This document shows positions 48,600 to 61,073 of a stretch of DNA of 64,000 bases, piece by piece. Made by a program: the position numbers and the translations under genes. Under the pieces are notes generated by a model, which did not search any database, was not told where the DNA came from, and worked only from the letters and a program-made list of their open reading frames with translations. The DNA comes from Saccharomyces mikatae IFO 1815 (taxonomy: Eukaryota > Ascomycota > Saccharomycetes > Saccharomycetales > Saccharomycetaceae). Position 1 is the first letter of the stretch, and every line of letters begins with the position of its first letter. Location of the stretch: contig NC_079265.1 in assembly GCF_947241705.1 (NCBI RefSeq), forward strand, positions 372,001 to 436,000. Reading direction: 5' to 3'.

Positions 48600-48900
48600 A
48601 CCCCATCCCAAATAATACCACATGTGTAGAACATACTAGAAGTTCTCTTCAAGATCTAAAAAATCCATGAGGGGTAATCAATAGATGTAGATAGTTATAC
48701 AATCTCTTCTTCTTCTTTCATAAGGGTTACCTTCGTTCATTTTAAGAGTACATTATCAACCTTTGTTCTCCAGTTTCCATTTAGGTGATGAGGATCCGAC
48801 TATGATTTTATTCGCTTCATAGTTTGTATCATCTTGAAATAATGTATATGATAACATCCTAGCAGATTTACTATTAGCGGACGATAGTTGATTTTCATGA
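48600..48900 (-). mobile_element. Strongly decayed delta-type LTR
   Basis: Scattered but ordered matches to a minus-strand delta: AACATACTAGAAGTTCTC, TCATTTTAAGAGTACATTATCAA, GTATATGATAACAT and GATAGTTGATTTTCAT. It is the most decayed delta in the window and probably the oldest. Confidence 0.6.
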
Positions 48901-49571
48901 TGATAGCAACCACAATTTTAGCGATTAGGTGCTTTGTCTCATTAAAAACGTGCTGAAACAGCTCATTATTTTTGACCTGAATGAACGACATTTTCTATTC
49001 CAGAAGGCGACTATATATGAATTTTACATGGATCCAAGTTCCAAATAACCAAAAGATGAAAATACTTTATTTAGAACCAATTACGCACTTCTTCTCCATA
49101 CACAATTGCACCATCAATCACACGTAACCTCGTTTTATACTGGCATGGTAATGATAATTGTATAACTCAAGGAAAACCAGTTGATAATGGTATAAGTATC
49201 AGCGTTTACGAACCAACCGCTTCTACTTTGGGTCTTGAGAACTATGAAATAGAGCCTTCTGTAATATTGTTCTACAACAAATTAGAACGTTCAATTTAAA
49301 ACCTTATTTTTCACTTACATTTTTTTTTTTTTTTTTTTTCTGTTGCTTGGAAGGAAAGCAGGGGGGACTTACCATAAGAAGGCGATTGTTAGAAAAGTGG
49401 ATTCTCTTTCAGTAGTATGGAGCCTGCTGAAAAGAATAGTAGTAGAGTAGGGAAACTTTAAGGAGACTTTTGTTGTGGTTAGAACGCAAAAATCACATTT
49501 CTTCACCATCAACACTAGGGCATTAAGAAACGAGTAAAAAAAGTACAGCAGAAGACATCCCTCAGGTCAAA
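48901..49571. other. CYR1 upstream region
   Basis: About 670 bp with a T-run of 20 at 49320-49339, likely a nucleosome-depleting promoter element. I see no gene in it. Confidence 0.6.
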
Positions 49572-52500
49572 ATGCCATCAGAGCCTGATACTGGTTTAGG
49601 AACTGGCCCTCACGACCACAAACGACCAGGACAACATGAGGAGCAGAATCACTTTACGGAAACACCTGACGGCAAAGCTCACGATGGTGCACCAAAAATC
49701 AAGAAGCATTACGACCAAAATAATGGAGACAAATCAAGAAGGAATAGCGCATATAGTTATTATAGTCCTCGTTCGCTTTCCATGACCAAAAGTAAAGAGA
49801 GTGTTACTCCAAATGGCATGGATGATATTAATGTTCCCAATGCAGAACATTCAAGACCCGTAGAACCGAAAATGAGAAGAGGCCCATATTTGCTCAAGAA
49901 AACATTAAGTAGTCTTTCGATGACCAGCACGAATAGTAACCACGATGATAATAAAGACCATGGTTATGCTTTGAATTCTTCCAAGACGCATAACTATCCT
50001 TCCGCTCATAGTCATCATGACAACCATCATGATCATCATCATGTGCAGTTTTTTCCCAATAGAAAGCAGTCATTTGCAGAAAGCTTATTCAAAAGGTTTG
50101 CAGGGTCAAACAATCACGACAGTAATAAGTCAGGAAAGGATAATAAGGTTGCGAACTTATCCCTTTCGACGTTAAATCCTGCGCCTGCCAATAGGAAACC
50201 CTCTAAAGAATCTGCATTATCTACCCACTTGGCAGATAATGTACCGAACGCTCTACGAAGGAAGGTATCCTCATTAGTTCGTGGTTCTTCTGTCCATGAT
50301 ATAAGTAGTAATAATCCGGATAAACAAATCAGACCAAAAGTTATTTCACAGCCAGAGAATGCATTACATTCGTCCGATGTTTCCAATAACAAACGTTCAC
50401 ACAGAAAAAGCTTCCTGTTAGGTTCTACATCTTCCTCAAGCAGTAGAAGGGGCTCTAACGTTAGCTCAATGACTAACAGTGACAATGCGAGTATGGCAAC
50501 CTCGAGTAGCCATGCTCTCCATCATAACGTACCTAATATCTCTCCAACTACTAAAGGCAAAGAAAGCGTTAACAGCAAATCTGCTGATCACCCTGATAAT
50601 AAATCTGAAAAAGTTATTTCAGGGCCTAATGACAACATTCCAGAAAACCCTATTTTTGAAGACAAACGTGAGGCCAGAACATCCACCATAGAAAAACCCA
50701 TTGCATATAAACCATCTCTCTTTAGGTTAGACACAAACCTTGAGGATGTAACTGATATTACAAAGACAATACCTTCCACAGCTCTCAATTCCACAATAAA
50801 CTCTACGCACGGTACTGAAACAGCCTCACCTAAGACAGTAACTATGCCAGAAGGCCCACGGAAATCAGTTTCGATGGCTGATCTTGCTGTTGCTGCTGCT
50901 GCACCCAACAATGAATTTACCTCAATTACTAATGATAGATCACAATGGGTAGCACCTCAAAATTGGGATGTTGAAACGAAAAGGAAAAAACCAAAATCTA
51001 AAGGGAGATCAAAATCAAGAAGAACCAGCATAGATGCTGATGCACTTGACCCTATGTCGCCGGCACCACTTTCAAAAAAAGATTCTCGCCATCGTAAAAA
51101 TCGCCACCACCATCACCATCACGACCAAAAAGATAATGAATCGACGATTACTGCTGATAATAGTAACTCAAGCTTTATTAATATACCGAAAGAGAACATT
51201 TCAAATGAAAGCAAGCAGGCGGTTGATTCTAAATCTGTAAACCGCTTAAGAAGTAATTTGACTATGAGTCCTCCAAGCATTCAATATGCTCCATCAAATA
51301 TAAATGAGGACTACGACACATCATCGACTTCCTCATCTTTGCCGTCCTCATCAATTAGCTCAGAAGATACATCTTCTTGCAGTGAGTCCTCTTCGTACAC
51401 TTATGCCTATATGGATGCTAATAGAGAGCAGGACACCAAAACACCAATCCTGAATAAAACAAAGTCATACACTAAGAAGTTCACATCCTCTTCAGTAAAT
51501 ATGAATTCATCAAACGGCGCTCAGAGTTCGGGATTATTACTACAGGATGAAAAGGATGATGAAGTAGAGTATGAATTGGAACACTACTATAAAGACTTCA
51601 GCGATTTGGATCCAAAGAGGCACTATGCGATCCGTATTTTCAATACTGACGACACTTTTACTACTTTGTCATGTACTCCAGCGACTACAATTGAAGAGAT
51701 AATACCCGCACTGAAAAGAAAATTCAACATTACTACGCAAGGAAATTTTCAGATTTCCCTGAAAGTGGGAAAGTTATCAAAAATTTTAAGACCAACTTCC
51801 AAACCTATTTTAATTGAGAGGAAACTTTTACTTTTGAACGGATATCGAAAGTCCGACCCACTCCATATTATGGGTATTGAAGATCTAAGTTTTGTTTTCA
51901 AGTTTCTTTTCCATCCTGTCACGCCTTCTCATTTTACGCCCGAACAAGAACAAAGAATAATGAGAAGTGAGTTTGTTCACGTAGATTTGAGGAATATGGA
52001 TCTAACCACTCCTCCCATTATTTTTTATCAGCATACATCAGAAATAGAGAGTTTAGATGTATCCAATAACGCGAACATATTCTTACCTCTGGAGTTCATA
52101 GAAAGCTCAATAAAATTACTAAGTCTAAGAATGGTGAACATCAGAGCATCTAAATTTCCCTCAAATATTACTGAGGCATATAAACTGGTATCCTTAGAAT
52201 TACAGAGAAACTTCATAAGAAAAGTACCGAACTCGATTATGAAGCTAAGTAATCTAACGATATTAAACCTTCAATGTAATGAGCTTGAAAGCCTACCAGC
52301 AGGGTTTGTTGAACTAAAGAATTTGCAATTATTAGATTTATCTTCAAACAAGTTCATGCACTACCCAGAGGTCATTAACCATTGTACGAATCTTTTACAA
52401 ATAGATTTATCATATAATAAAATTCAAAGTTTACCACAATCCAGTAAGAAGTTAGTGAAACTTGCAAAGATGAACCTTTCTCATAATAAACTAAATTTTA

Positions 52501-55500
52501 TAGGCGATTTATCGGAAATGGCAAACTTGAGAACGTTGAACCTAAGATATAACAGGATATCATCAATCAAGACCAATGCATCTAACTTGCAGAATCTTTT
52601 TTTAACAGATAATAGAATTTCAAACTTCGAAGACACTTTGCCAAAACTAAGAGCGCTTGAAATTCAAGAAAATCCAATAACATCTATCTCTTTCAAGGAT
52701 TTTTATCCTAAAAACATGACAAGTTTGACACTAAACAAGGCACAGCTGTCGAGTATTCCTGGAGAATTACTCATCAAACTATCTTTTCTTGAAAAACTTG
52801 AGCTAAATCAGAATAATTTAACTAGACTACCACAGGAAATATCCAAGTTAACTAAGTTAGTTTTCCTTTCTGTGGCGAGAAATAAACTAGAGTATATTCC
52901 TCCAGAACTCTCTCAGCTCAAGAGTTTAAGGTCGTTAGATCTACATTCCAATAACATAAGAGACTTTGTCGATGGTATGGAAAATCTAGAGCTGACATCA
53001 TTGAATATTTCGTCTAATGCATTCGGTAACTCTAGTTTAGAAAACTCATTTTACCATAACATGTCATACGGGTCAAAGTTGTCTAAAAGTTTGATGTTTT
53101 TTATAGCTGCAGACAATCAGTTCGACGATGCTATGTGGCCACTTTTTAACTGCTTTGTCAACTTGAAAGTGCTAAATCTTTCTTATAATAATTTTTCCGA
53201 TGTATCGCACATGAAGCTTGAAAGTATCACCGAATTATATCTCTCCGGTAATAAGCTTACAACATTATCTGGGGATACAGTTTTGAAATGGAGCTCTTTG
53301 AAGACTTTAATGTTGAATAGTAACCTAATGCTTTCTCTACCTGCTGAATTATCGAATCTTTCACAACTAAGCGTGTTTGATGTTGGAGCCAATCAATTGA
53401 AGTATAACATATCGAACTATCACTATGATTGGAATTGGAGAAACAATAAAGAATTAAAATATTTGAATTTCTCGGGAAATCGAAGGTTCGAAATAAAATC
53501 ATTTATAAGCCACGATATTGATGCTGATTTGTCTGATCTGACCGTTTTACCTCAATTAAAGGTGTTAGGTTTAATGGATGTAACGTTAAACACCACGAAG
53601 GTACCGGATGAAAACGTCAATTTCCGTTTAAGAACGACTGCATCAACAATAAATGGGATGCGCTACGGTGTTGCTGATACGTTAGGTCAGAGAGACTATG
53701 TATCATCCCGTGATGTCACTTTTGAAAGATTTCGGGGTAATGACGACGAATGCTTATTATGCCTTCATGACAGCAAAAACCAAAATGCTGATTACGGTCA
53801 TAACATTTCTAGAATTGTTAGGGATATCTACGATAAAATACTAATCAGGCAACTGGAAAGATACGGAGACGATACAGACGACAATATAAAAACTGCGCTT
53901 CGTTTCAGTTTTTTGCAATTAAATAAAGAAATTAATGGGATGCTAAATTCTGTAGATAATGGTGCTGATGTTGCTAATCTTTCATATGCAGATTTGTTAA
54001 GCGGTGCTTGCTCTACTGTGATATATATCAGAGGGAAACGACTTTTCGCAGCAAACCTAGGTGATTGTATGGCAATTTTATCCAAAAATAATGGTGACTA
54101 CCAAACTCTAACCAAACAACATCTCCCCACAAAAAGAGAAGAATACGAGAGGATTAGAATATCTGGAGGGTATGTCAACAATGGCAAATTAGATGGCGTT
54201 GTTGATGTATCTAGGGCAGTCGGATTTTTTGATTTGCTTCCTCACATTCACGCTTCCCCTGATGTTTCTGTTGTGACTTTGACGAAGGCAGACGAGATGC
54301 TTATTGTAGCCACACATAAGTTATGGGAATTCATGGACGTGGACACAGTATGTGATATTGCCCGGGAAAATAGTACCGATCCGCTGCGTGCAGCAGCTGA
54401 GTTAAAGGACCATGCTATGGCCTATGGCTGTACAGAGAATATTACTATTTTATGCCTTGCTCTCTATGAAAACGTCCAACAACGGAATCGGTTTACCCTA
54501 AATAAAAACTCTTTGATGACTAGAAGAAGTACTTTCGAGGATACAACATTAAGAAGGCTTCAACCTGAAATATCACCCCCAACAGGTAACCTAGCAATGG
54601 TTTTTACTGATATTAAAAGCTCAACCTTTTTGTGGGAGCTGTTTCCAAATGCAATGAGGACCGCAATAAAAACACATAATGATATAATGCGTCGTCAGCT
54701 GCGAATTTACGGTGGTTACGAAGTGAAGACAGAGGGTGACGCCTTTATGGTGGCATTCCCTACACCAACCAGTGGTCTGACGTGGTGTTTAAGTGTTCAG
54801 TTGAAGCTTTTGGATGCACAGTGGCCGGAAGAAATTACCTCGGTTCAAGACGGCTGCCAGGTTATGGATAGAAACGGTAATATCATTTATCAAGGTCTAT
54901 CAGTTAGAATGGGTATTCATTGGGGTTGCCCAGTCCCAGAGCTTGATTTAGTGACTCAAAGAATGGATTATTTGGGCCCAATGGTTAATAAGGCTGCAAG
55001 GGTCCAAGGCGTCGCGGATGGGGGCCAGATTGCAATGAGTAGTGATTTTTATTCTGAATTTAACAAGATAATGAAGTATCATGAGCGGGTGGTGAAAGGG
55101 AAAGAAACGCTCAAGGAAGTGTATGGTGAAGAGATCATTGGAGAGGTGCTTGAAAGGGAAATTGCGATGTTAGAAAGCATTGGTTGGGCATTTTTTGACT
55201 TTGGTGAACACAAGCTGAAGGGATTAGAAACCAAAGAACTTGTTACAATCGCATATCCTAAGGTTCTTGCTTCCAGGCACGAGTTTGCATCTGAGGATGA
55301 ACAGACAAAATTAATTAACGAAACAATGCTGTTTCGCTTAAGAGTTGTTTCAAACAGAATAGAATCTATCATGTCAGCCTTAAGTGGTGGCTTCATTGAG
55401 CTGGACTCTCAGACAGAGGGAAGTTATATCAAGTTTAACCCTAAGGTGGAGAATGGTATCATGCAGTCAATTTCAGAAAAAGATGCATTGTTGTTTTTTG

Positions 55501-55673
55501 ATCATGTAATCACTAGAATCGAATCCAGCGTGGCATTACTACATTTGCGGCAGCAGCGATCTTCAGGACTGGAAATTTGCAGAAATGATAAATCATCTGC
55601 CCAAAGCAATATTTTCAATGTTGTTGATGAACTTTTAGAAATAGCTAAAAATGTAAAGAATTCATCGACTTGA
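49572..55673 (+). CDS. CYR1: Adenylate cyclase Cyr1
   Basis: Makes cAMP for PKA and is activated by Ras1/Ras2. 2033 residues (2026 in S. cerevisiae). Order: a long Ser/Asn/His-rich N-terminus (1 to about 650) with a His run near 520; a Ras-association domain at about 680-765 ([14 protein letters not shown]); about 20 leucine-rich repeats (about 810-1310, such as [15 protein letters not shown]); a PP2C-like domain (about 1355-1635); the class III cyclase domain (about 1670-1850) with [12 protein letters not shown] and [13 protein letters not shown], the metal-binding aspartates; and the Srv2/CAP-binding C-terminus. Confidence 0.97.
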   Translation: MPSEPDTGLGTGPHDHKRPGQHEEQNHFTETPDGKAHDGAPKIKKHYDQNNGDKSRRNSAYSYYSPRSLSMTKSKESVTPNGMDDINVPNAEHSRPVEPKMRRGPYLLKKTLSSLSMTSTNSNHDDNKDHGYALNSSKTHNYPSAHSHHDNHHDHHHVQFFPNRKQSFAESLFKRFAGSNNHDSNKSGKDNKVANLSLSTLNPAPANRKPSKESALSTHLADNVPNALRRKVSSLVRGSSVHDISSNNPDKQIRPKVISQPENALHSSDVSNNKRSHRKSFLLGSTSSSSSRRGSNVSSMTNSDNASMATSSSHALHHNVPNISPTTKGKESVNSKSADHPDNKSEKVISGPNDNIPENPIFEDKREARTSTIEKPIAYKPSLFRLDTNLEDVTDITKTIPSTALNSTINSTHGTETASPKTVTMPEGPRKSVSMADLAVAAAAPNNEFTSITNDRSQWVAPQNWDVETKRKKPKSKGRSKSRRTSIDADALDPMSPAPLSKKDSRHRKNRHHHHHHDQKDNESTITADNSNSSFINIPKENISNESKQAVDSKSVNRLRSNLTMSPPSIQYAPSNINEDYDTSSTSSSLPSSSISSEDTSSCSESSSYTYAYMDANREQDTKTPILNKTKSYTKKFTSSSVNMNSSNGAQSSGLLLQDEKDDEVEYELEHYYKDFSDLDPKRHYAIRIFNTDDTFTTLSCTPATTIEEIIPALKRKFNITTQGNFQISLKVGKLSKILRPTSKPILIERKLLLLNGYRKSDPLHIMGIEDLSFVFKFLFHPVTPSHFTPEQEQRIMRSEFVHVDLRNMDLTTPPIIFYQHTSEIESLDVSNNANIFLPLEFIESSIKLLSLRMVNIRASKFPSNITEAYKLVSLELQRNFIRKVPNSIMKLSNLTILNLQCNELESLPAGFVELKNLQLLDLSSNKFMHYPEVINHCTNLLQIDLSYNKIQSLPQSSKKLVKLAKMNLSHNKLNFIGDLSEMANLRTLNLRYNRISSIKTNASNLQNLFLTDNRISNFEDTLPKLRALEIQENPITSISFKDFYPKNMTSLTLNKAQLSSIPGELLIKLSFLEKLELNQNNLTRLPQEISKLTKLVFLSVARNKLEYIPPELSQLKSLRSLDLHSNNIRDFVDGMENLELTSLNISSNAFGNSSLENSFYHNMSYGSKLSKSLMFFIAADNQFDDAMWPLFNCFVNLKVLNLSYNNFSDVSHMKLESITELYLSGNKLTTLSGDTVLKWSSLKTLMLNSNLMLSLPAELSNLSQLSVFDVGANQLKYNISNYHYDWNWRNNKELKYLNFSGNRRFEIKSFISHDIDADLSDLTVLPQLKVLGLMDVTLNTTKVPDENVNFRLRTTASTINGMRYGVADTLGQRDYVSSRDVTFERFRGNDDECLLCLHDSKNQNADYGHNISRIVRDIYDKILIRQLERYGDDTDDNIKTALRFSFLQLNKEINGMLNSVDNGADVANLSYADLLSGACSTVIYIRGKRLFAANLGDCMAILSKNNGDYQTLTKQHLPTKREEYERIRISGGYVNNGKLDGVVDVSRAVGFFDLLPHIHASPDVSVVTLTKADEMLIVATHKLWEFMDVDTVCDIARENSTDPLRAAAELKDHAMAYGCTENITILCLALYENVQQRNRFTLNKNSLMTRRSTFEDTTLRRLQPEISPPTGNLAMVFTDIKSSTFLWELFPNAMRTAIKTHNDIMRRQLRIYGGYEVKTEGDAFMVAFPTPTSGLTWCLSVQLKLLDAQWPEEITSVQDGCQVMDRNGNIIYQGLSVRMGIHWGCPVPELDLVTQRMDYLGPMVNKAARVQGVADGGQIAMSSDFYSEFNKIMKYHERVVKGKETLKEVYGEEIIGEVLEREIAMLESIGWAFFDFGEHKLKGLETKELVTIAYPKVLASRHEFASEDEQTKLINETMLFRLRVVSNRIESIMSALSGGFIELDSQTEGSYIKFNPKVENGIMQSISEKDALLFFDHVITRIESSVALLHLRQQRSSGLEICRNDKSSAQSNIFNVVDELLEIAKNVKNSST

Positions 55674-56023
55674 GTTTTGTTATGAATTTTATATCGCTCT
55701 GCCAATTCGTTTGAACACTCACGCGTATGAAAAGCACTCGGGCTTATTAATTCATATATATATAATGCAAATATAATAGGAACATAACATTTTAAAATTC
55801 AAGTGCCAAAACTCTTCTCGTTTCCTCAATGCCGCTAAATATTAAACTAGCGCTAATATAAAATACATATAATTAGCTTTCCTTCTGAAAAACCGGTAAA
55901 AAAGACAGATTTATAAAGTCTATAATGCTGAAGTTTACGCCATTTTTCATGTACGTACCCCTTCCTCTTAGGTGGCTCGATGAGATTCGCAGAACTGCTC
56001 TGGTTGCTTTTAATTCGTAAATC
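55674..56023. other. Intergenic between convergent CYR1 and SYS1
   Basis: 350 bp, AT-rich. Contains a TATATATATA run near 55755. No gene seen. Confidence 0.55.
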
Positions 56024-56635
56024 TCATATCTGGCTTTCCAGGTCTTTCAGTGGTATCGGTGATTGGACTAGTAGTGTGTGATCACTTTGCTGCTGGCTTG
56101 ATGCCACCAGTTGGTTTTCTCCCTCGTTAGGATCAACCAAGCCCTCAAAAAAGGTGTCTTTGAGCTCTCTCCATCTTGTGGTCCATGTCCCCAAAAATAT
56201 TAGTATCAAGGATGATAGAACTTGAAGGAAAAACCAGGAAAAGGAAGGAAATCTCCAAGTATAAAGAAACACCACTATAAAATTAATGGCATGTATGGTG
56301 ATAGCAAAGTCCCATGCCAGTTTACTTCGACCAACAATAACTGTTAAGAAAAAAACACATATTAATGAATCCAAAAGCCATAAAAACGACAGTGACAGAC
56401 CGTAAGCGTTCGTAAAATCAATATTCTCCCAAGAAAAGAGCCACTTTCTGATTTCAAGATCATAGCCCGCTAGTTTACCCCAGCAATAGAAAAGAATAGT
56501 ACCTGTAGTGTAATAGAAAACTTGCAAAAGAATAATTTGAAGTCCAATCTTACTCGGAGAAAGAGAATCTTGTTTGAAGATCTGAGAAGGCTTTAACTCA
56601 TTCGGTACCCGCAAGTACCTTCTTATCGAAATCAT
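56024..56635 (-). CDS. SYS1: Golgi membrane protein Sys1
   Basis: Integral Golgi protein that recruits the acetylated GTPase Arl3 (ARFRP1) and so Arl1 and golgins. 203 residues, the S. cerevisiae length. Four hydrophobic segments fit the family (near 32-52, 77-98, 110-128 and 130-150). The C-terminus is cytosolic and acidic/Gln-rich. Its promoter faces that of COX16. Confidence 0.95.
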   Translation of the reverse strand: MISIRRYLRVPNELKPSQIFKQDSLSPSKIGLQIILLQVFYYTTGTILFYCWGKLAGYDLEIRKWLFSWENIDFTNAYGLSLSFLWLLDSLICVFFLTVIVGRSKLAWDFAITIHAINFIVVFLYTWRFPSFSWFFLQVLSSLILIFLGTWTTRWRELKDTFFEGLVDPNEGENQLVASSQQQSDHTLLVQSPIPLKDLESQI

Positions 56636-57093
56636 GTTACAGGAGCACTAATGCTTTTACTTTATCTGACTTATATATGAATCCTTCTCAGCCTTCCTAA
56701 ATATCATCTTTACATGAAGTCACAGAACATTCGGGAAATATCGTGAACCACGAACATGATGAATGAGAAAGTGCGTGTTCGTGGCTTATCCTGCTGTATT
56801 TTAGGGGTTACTGTGAATCAAATCATACACTGTTAGTACTTAAATAATGATATGTGATTGATTTCATGATAGTGCACATCTTTTGCTATGCTTAGCAGTT
56901 GTCACAGCTTGCGAAAGAAGCAGATTAATGAAGCCGGGTTATGGCCTTACATCAATCCTTGAAAGCGAATGCACTTTCTTGTATCTGCTACTTAGTAGGG
57001 TTCATAACCGGTTTTACGAAGAGACAACAATATATCAACGAGATTTCTATATTTTAGTTAAACTACTACAATATCAAGGTATTTATCTCTTAA
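56636..57093. other. Divergent promoter region SYS1/COX16
   Basis: 458 bp. I see an inverted GTTCGTGG/CCACGAAC pair (56747-56783), which could be a site or chance. No gene seen. Confidence 0.45.
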
Positions 57094-57450
57094 ATGTCGT
57101 TTGGCGGGAAAAAATTCAGATCTAGGAGACAGCAGCTCGCTTATGAAGCATCCATAGCGGGGCGATATAAGAAAGCATTGAGTAAGCACCCTTTCTTGTT
57201 TTTTGGCTTGCCATTTTGCGCAACAATAGTATTAGGTTCATTTTGGTTGTCCAACTTTACAGCTATCAAGTATGAGCAAGGCGATCGTAAGGTTCAGGAA
57301 ATTAATGAAGAGGACATTTTGAAAATGAGAAAAAATCAAAGAGAATTCGACATAAAAGAGGAGTACTACCGTTTGCAAGGTCTTTCTGAAGAGGATTGGG
57401 AACCTGTACGCGTAGCTAGGTTAAAGGATGAATCGGAAAATGTATGGTAA
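57094..57450 (+). CDS. COX16: Cytochrome c oxidase assembly protein Cox16
   Basis: Mitochondrial inner membrane protein that joins Cox1 and Cox2 assembly intermediates. 118 residues, the S. cerevisiae length. A basic N-terminus (SFGGKKFRSRRQQ) and one membrane segment (about 36-53, FLFFGLPFCATIVLGSFWL) are followed by a charged tail with EEYYRLQGLSEEDWEPVRV, a conserved Cox16 signature. Confidence 0.95.
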   Translation: MSFGGKKFRSRRQQLAYEASIAGRYKKALSKHPFLFFGLPFCATIVLGSFWLSNFTAIKYEQGDRKVQEINEEDILKMRKNQREFDIKEEYYRLQGLSEEDWEPVRVARLKDESENVW

Positions 57451-57676
57451 TTGTTAAAACTGAAACCTTTTAACATTTCTCTGCTTTTAAACCTTTTCAC
57501 GGGGAACAATATATATGCATTGATTATTGTGGAAGATAACTAAAACGATATCTAAGAACTGCTTGTGAATACTTTTACTCGTTGAAAACGTCTTATCTAT
57601 GAAATTTATATAAAGATGAGACATTAAATTTATTGGTCTTGTTTCATAAAAATATATACCATTCGGTTATATGAAG

Positions 57677-59107
57677 CTAGTTTGTTACATTCATATTCAA
57701 AGTTTTTAAAACAAATATCCCCATTAGTGCAGTAAAAATATAGCAAGCAATGGATAGAGGTTTCTTTAGAAAAGAGTTTTTAGAGTAGTCGTACTTGATC
57801 AAGACCTGGCCATTAGCAACTTGGGTGATCAAGTTTTTGTATTGGAAAGTTAGTTTAACATGTCCCTTATTTAGGTCAAAATAAGATTTTTGGGTTTCTA
57901 TGGAAACATTTGTAAAGGGGACAGGAGAATCAATATCGAAAATCTTTGCTCCCTCTGGAAGAAATACCGATAACTCAACATTATCGTATACAGTATCCGG
58001 CGGACCATTGAGTATTGGGATAGACGCAATGTATTTCTCTTCTGAGCTAGAGGATACATGCAAGAAATCGGACAACTGATTAGTCCAACCAACGGTGAAG
58101 TTATAGTTCCAACCTCCAAATATTGGGAATCTTGGTCTTATGAAGAAATGGTCACGTTCTGCGTGCGAGGTGGAAACAAGCCCAACCAGATCTGTAAAAT
58201 AATGGTCAGTGGCTCCCTCGGGTAGTAACATGTCTAAGACAGTGATAAAATGAGTTTGCCTCATATTCTGACTTTGGATTTGTTTCATTAATTCTAATCT
58301 TGAAAATCCTTTGGTTAGTTTAACAGCTCTATTTGTTAATTCGTAGTACTCTTCAAACTGAATTGTAGAGGCCCAGTGAGAAAGCCAGATATCTCTTCTT
58401 AGGTTGACAACTTCATTCAATGGGGAATTATGCGAGTAAACAACTGCCAAATTTTCATTTTCAGTAAATCTTGGAATGTCTTCCCAAGGTCCAAACTCAA
58501 AAGAACTGCCGCTAACTTTTCCCAGTAAATCTGCATCATTTGGAGGATGAAATTCCTCAAATGAAGAGCTGCCTATCAATGTAAGTGAGGCTTTTCTGGT
58601 ATCATATGCAGAAAGTGGTAATCTGTTCGTTGTCCATAATAGATGTTGTTCCTCTGACATCCCAACATGCTCAGGATAAGGAATACCGACAGTATTAAAG
58701 AAACTTTTAATCACAAAGGATACTTCTTCCTGTGGGGAAATGGCAGTTGGAAACTCAATGACCCCGTATCTAATGTCATTCTTACCTTCAACATCAGTTG
58801 CAGTAGTTGAATTGGTAAGCAACTGACTATTCAAAAAGATATTTTGATCGCTCAAGAAAGCAGAGAAAAAGGAAATCTTATCAAAAATGTCACTTTCAAA
58901 GGCAGCAAAGTATTCAGTTTCAGGCTCAGTTGCTATGTTTCTGATGGTTATTTCAACTGTTTCCAAAATATAAGCGTTGGAGACGTCAACTGTTCTCCTA
59001 TAATCAACGTTTTCCCAAGTTGCAGGTGGTTCGTGTTGTGCAGCCAAAGACACGTTGGAAAAAAATAGGAACAATCCCACTATCCAAGAAAACCAAGTAC
59101 CATTCAT
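57677..59107 (-). CDS. OST1: Oligosaccharyltransferase alpha subunit Ost1
   Basis: Ribophorin I relative in the ER N-glycosylation complex. 476 residues, the S. cerevisiae length. Signal peptide 1-22 ([18 protein letters not shown]), a large lumenal beta-rich domain with several N-x-S/T sites, and one C-terminal membrane segment (about 448-468) with a very short cytosolic end. The start is set by the signal peptide; an in-frame ATG closer in would remove it. Confidence 0.96.
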   Translation of the reverse strand: MNGTWFSWIVGLFLFFSNVSLAAQHEPPATWENVDYRRTVDVSNAYILETVEITIRNIATEPETEYFAAFESDIFDKISFFSAFLSDQNIFLNSQLLTNSTTATDVEGKNDIRYGVIEFPTAISPQEEVSFVIKSFFNTVGIPYPEHVGMSEEQHLLWTTNRLPLSAYDTRKASLTLIGSSSFEEFHPPNDADLLGKVSGSSFEFGPWEDIPRFTENENLAVVYSHNSPLNEVVNLRRDIWLSHWASTIQFEEYYELTNRAVKLTKGFSRLELMKQIQSQNMRQTHFITVLDMLLPEGATDHYFTDLVGLVSTSHAERDHFFIRPRFPIFGGWNYNFTVGWTNQLSDFLHVSSSSEEKYIASIPILNGPPDTVYDNVELSVFLPEGAKIFDIDSPVPFTNVSIETQKSYFDLNKGHVKLTFQYKNLITQVANGQVLIKYDYSKNSFLKKPLSIACYIFTALMGIFVLKTLNMNVTN

Positions 59108-59624
59108 TTTTCAGCACCAGCGGTTTATACTATGTATCTGATTCTGAGATAGAAAAACCAATTGGTTGCCTGTTGATGAAGATTCTCACATCCTAAGTAT
59201 CGATTTTTACTGTGCTCAGCTTGCTTCTCTAAATCTTCCAGGAAAAAAGCACTACGCGTATGCTTACCCTGTTTGTGAAGAAGGGACGCAATAGTATTCT
59301 ATGGGCAATTGAAGACAGCCTCATGTACAAGATATGAGCGCCAGACTTTAGTCAAATTATCTATCATAGAGTACTTAGCTGGCCTGAAGAGCGTCATGTC
59401 AGTTCATATAACATGGCCCTTTCCAATTATTTGCCGTCTCTGCTCTACTAATTGATTTCTTCTCGATTTTGTCATCTTCGTTTTCCACACGCAACGGGAT
59501 TCAATTCGGTGGCAAAAAGGGAAAAAGAACTGAAATATAATGTTACACCAGACTTAATAAGTAGCAATACCAGTACGGATAGACTACAAACTGCATTTTT
59601 AGAGAATACAAATAGCGATCCAAG
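59108..59624. other. Divergent promoter region OST1/PRE3
   Basis: 517 bp containing the Rpn4 site described separately. No gene or repeat seen. Confidence 0.6.
59508..59516 (+). promoter_or_regulatory. PACE (Rpn4 site) of PRE3
   Basis: GGTGGCAAA is a perfect proteasome-associated control element, 109-117 bp before the PRE3 ATG. Rpn4 uses it to co-induce proteasome genes. Confidence 0.9.
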
Positions 59625-60391
59625 ATGAATGGAATACAGGTAGACATTAATCGTTTGAAAAAAGGTGAAGTCAGTTTGGGTACCTCAATGTATGTATATA
59701 AGGGTTTTTTCTTCCATCTTTATCATTTCTTAAAAACAATGAGGCAACTCTTAAATTCGGTTCAATTACTAACTAGCAGGTTCTCATACAACCATAATAC
59801 AATAGTATGGCTGTGACATTTAAGGACGGTGTGATACTAGGTGCTGATTCACGTACTACCACTGGTGCGTATATTGCTAACCGTGTGACAGACAAATTAA
59901 CCAGGGTGCATGATAAAATTTGGTGTTGCAGATCCGGATCTGCAGCAGATACGCAAGCAATTGCTGACATTGTTCAATATCATTTAGAATTATATACCTC
60001 TCAATATGGTACCCCCTCCACAGAGACTGCGGCCTCCGTATTCAAAGAACTATGCTATGAGAATAAGGATAACCTGACTGCCGGTATAATCGTGGCTGGA
60101 TATGATGACAAAAATAAAGGAGAAGTATACACCATTCCAATAGGTGGTTCAGTACATAAACTACCTTATGCGATAGCAGGCTCCGGATCCACTTTTATAT
60201 ATGGGTATTGTGATAAAAATTTTAGAGATAATATGTCAAAAGAGGAAACCGTAAATTTTATAAAGCATTCGCTCTCGCAAGCTATCAAATGGGATGGTTC
60301 TTCAGGTGGAGTCATAAGAATGGTTGTTTTAACAGCAGCAGGTGTGGAACGTTTGGTATTCTACCCCGATGAGTATGAACAACTACAATAA
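59625..60391 (+). CDS. PRE3: 20S proteasome beta1 subunit Pre3, spliced
   Basis: Caspase-like proteolytic subunit. Exon 1 (59625-59689) and exon 2 (59806-60391) join to MNGIQVDINRLKKGEVSLGT then SIMAVTFKDG, in all 216 residues (215 in S. cerevisiae; one extra C-terminal Gln here). The propeptide ends at G19, and T20 becomes the catalytic N-terminal threonine. SGSTFIYGY and the GSSGGVIRMV segment are typical of beta1. The distance from the stop to the centromere is about 385 bp. Confidence 0.96.
59690..59805 (+). other. PRE3 intron
   Basis: 116 bases: donor GTATGT (59690-59695), branch site TACTAAC (59767-59773) and acceptor TAG (59803-59805). It splits an isoleucine codon just after the catalytic-threonine codon. 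Confidence 0.93.
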
Positions 60392-61073
60392 TCTCAGGAA
60401 AATCTGGTACGTTTTCCTTCGCTCTGTATTTGTTAATAAATACCTATGAGTGTACATAGATATAACGTATATTAACTCTATAACCTCTCTGTCTTTCTCT
60501 ATTATTTGTGCTATTATGCAGATTGTGTCACATATCATCGCCAGGGTGGGATATCCAAGGACGGACAACTTGCCAGGCAGGATCTCAGTAATATGCAAAG
60601 CATATTTCATGGCGAAAAAAGAAAGAGAATAAGTGCATCAAACTCATTTACAAATTCGTGATACATTGTCTAGATGCTCTATATTTTACAAATGGTGATC
60701 TTACTTATGTATCTTGAAAAAAACGGACTACAGTAAATTGTTAATGGTTCAGTTCTGTATTGCTTTTTAAACATAACTTTACTTTCGGAAATCAAAACCA
60801 GTAATTTTTTAAAAATTAACTATTTAAAGTTGGGTATTAATTTTAATAGAAAATAAAAAAAAATAAAATTTTTATTTTTAATTAAAGCACGTGATTATTT
60901 ATTTATTTTTTCAATATTATGTCAACAATTTTTTTTTTCTTATCTTCTGTCCCGAGGGGTGGAATAGCAATAGATCGAGAATATAAATATTCCACTAAAA
61001 TCTTTAAAGGAAAAATGTGTGCAGTGCTATTACGTAGAGATATGTACTCCATATTATTGATTCCGAAGCGCAA
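60392..61073. other. PRE3-AVT1 intergenic region holding the centromere
   Basis: 682 bp: PRE3 terminator, CEN10 (60776-60895) and the AVT1 promoter. Apart from the centromere I see no gene or repeat. Confidence 0.7.
60776..60895 (-). other. CEN10: Point centromere CEN10
   Basis: All three elements are visible on the minus strand. CDEI is ATCACGTG (60895-60888), the Cbf1 site. CDEII is 60887-60801, 87 bp with only 8 G or C (about 91 percent AT) and long A and T runs. CDEIII is 60800 to about 60776, with TGATTTCCGAAAGTAA around the essential CCG (60788-60786) bound by CBF3. It lies between PRE3 and AVT1 as in S. cerevisiae. CDEI is only about 180 bp from the AVT1 start. Confidence 0.95.

Noticed and set aside
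56747-56783. Inverted repeat GTTCGTGG/CCACGAAC between SYS1 and COX16 as a hairpin RNA or terminator
   Set aside because: The arms are only eight or nine bases, and the surroundings show no Pol III or snoRNA boxes; noted only within the intergenic entry.
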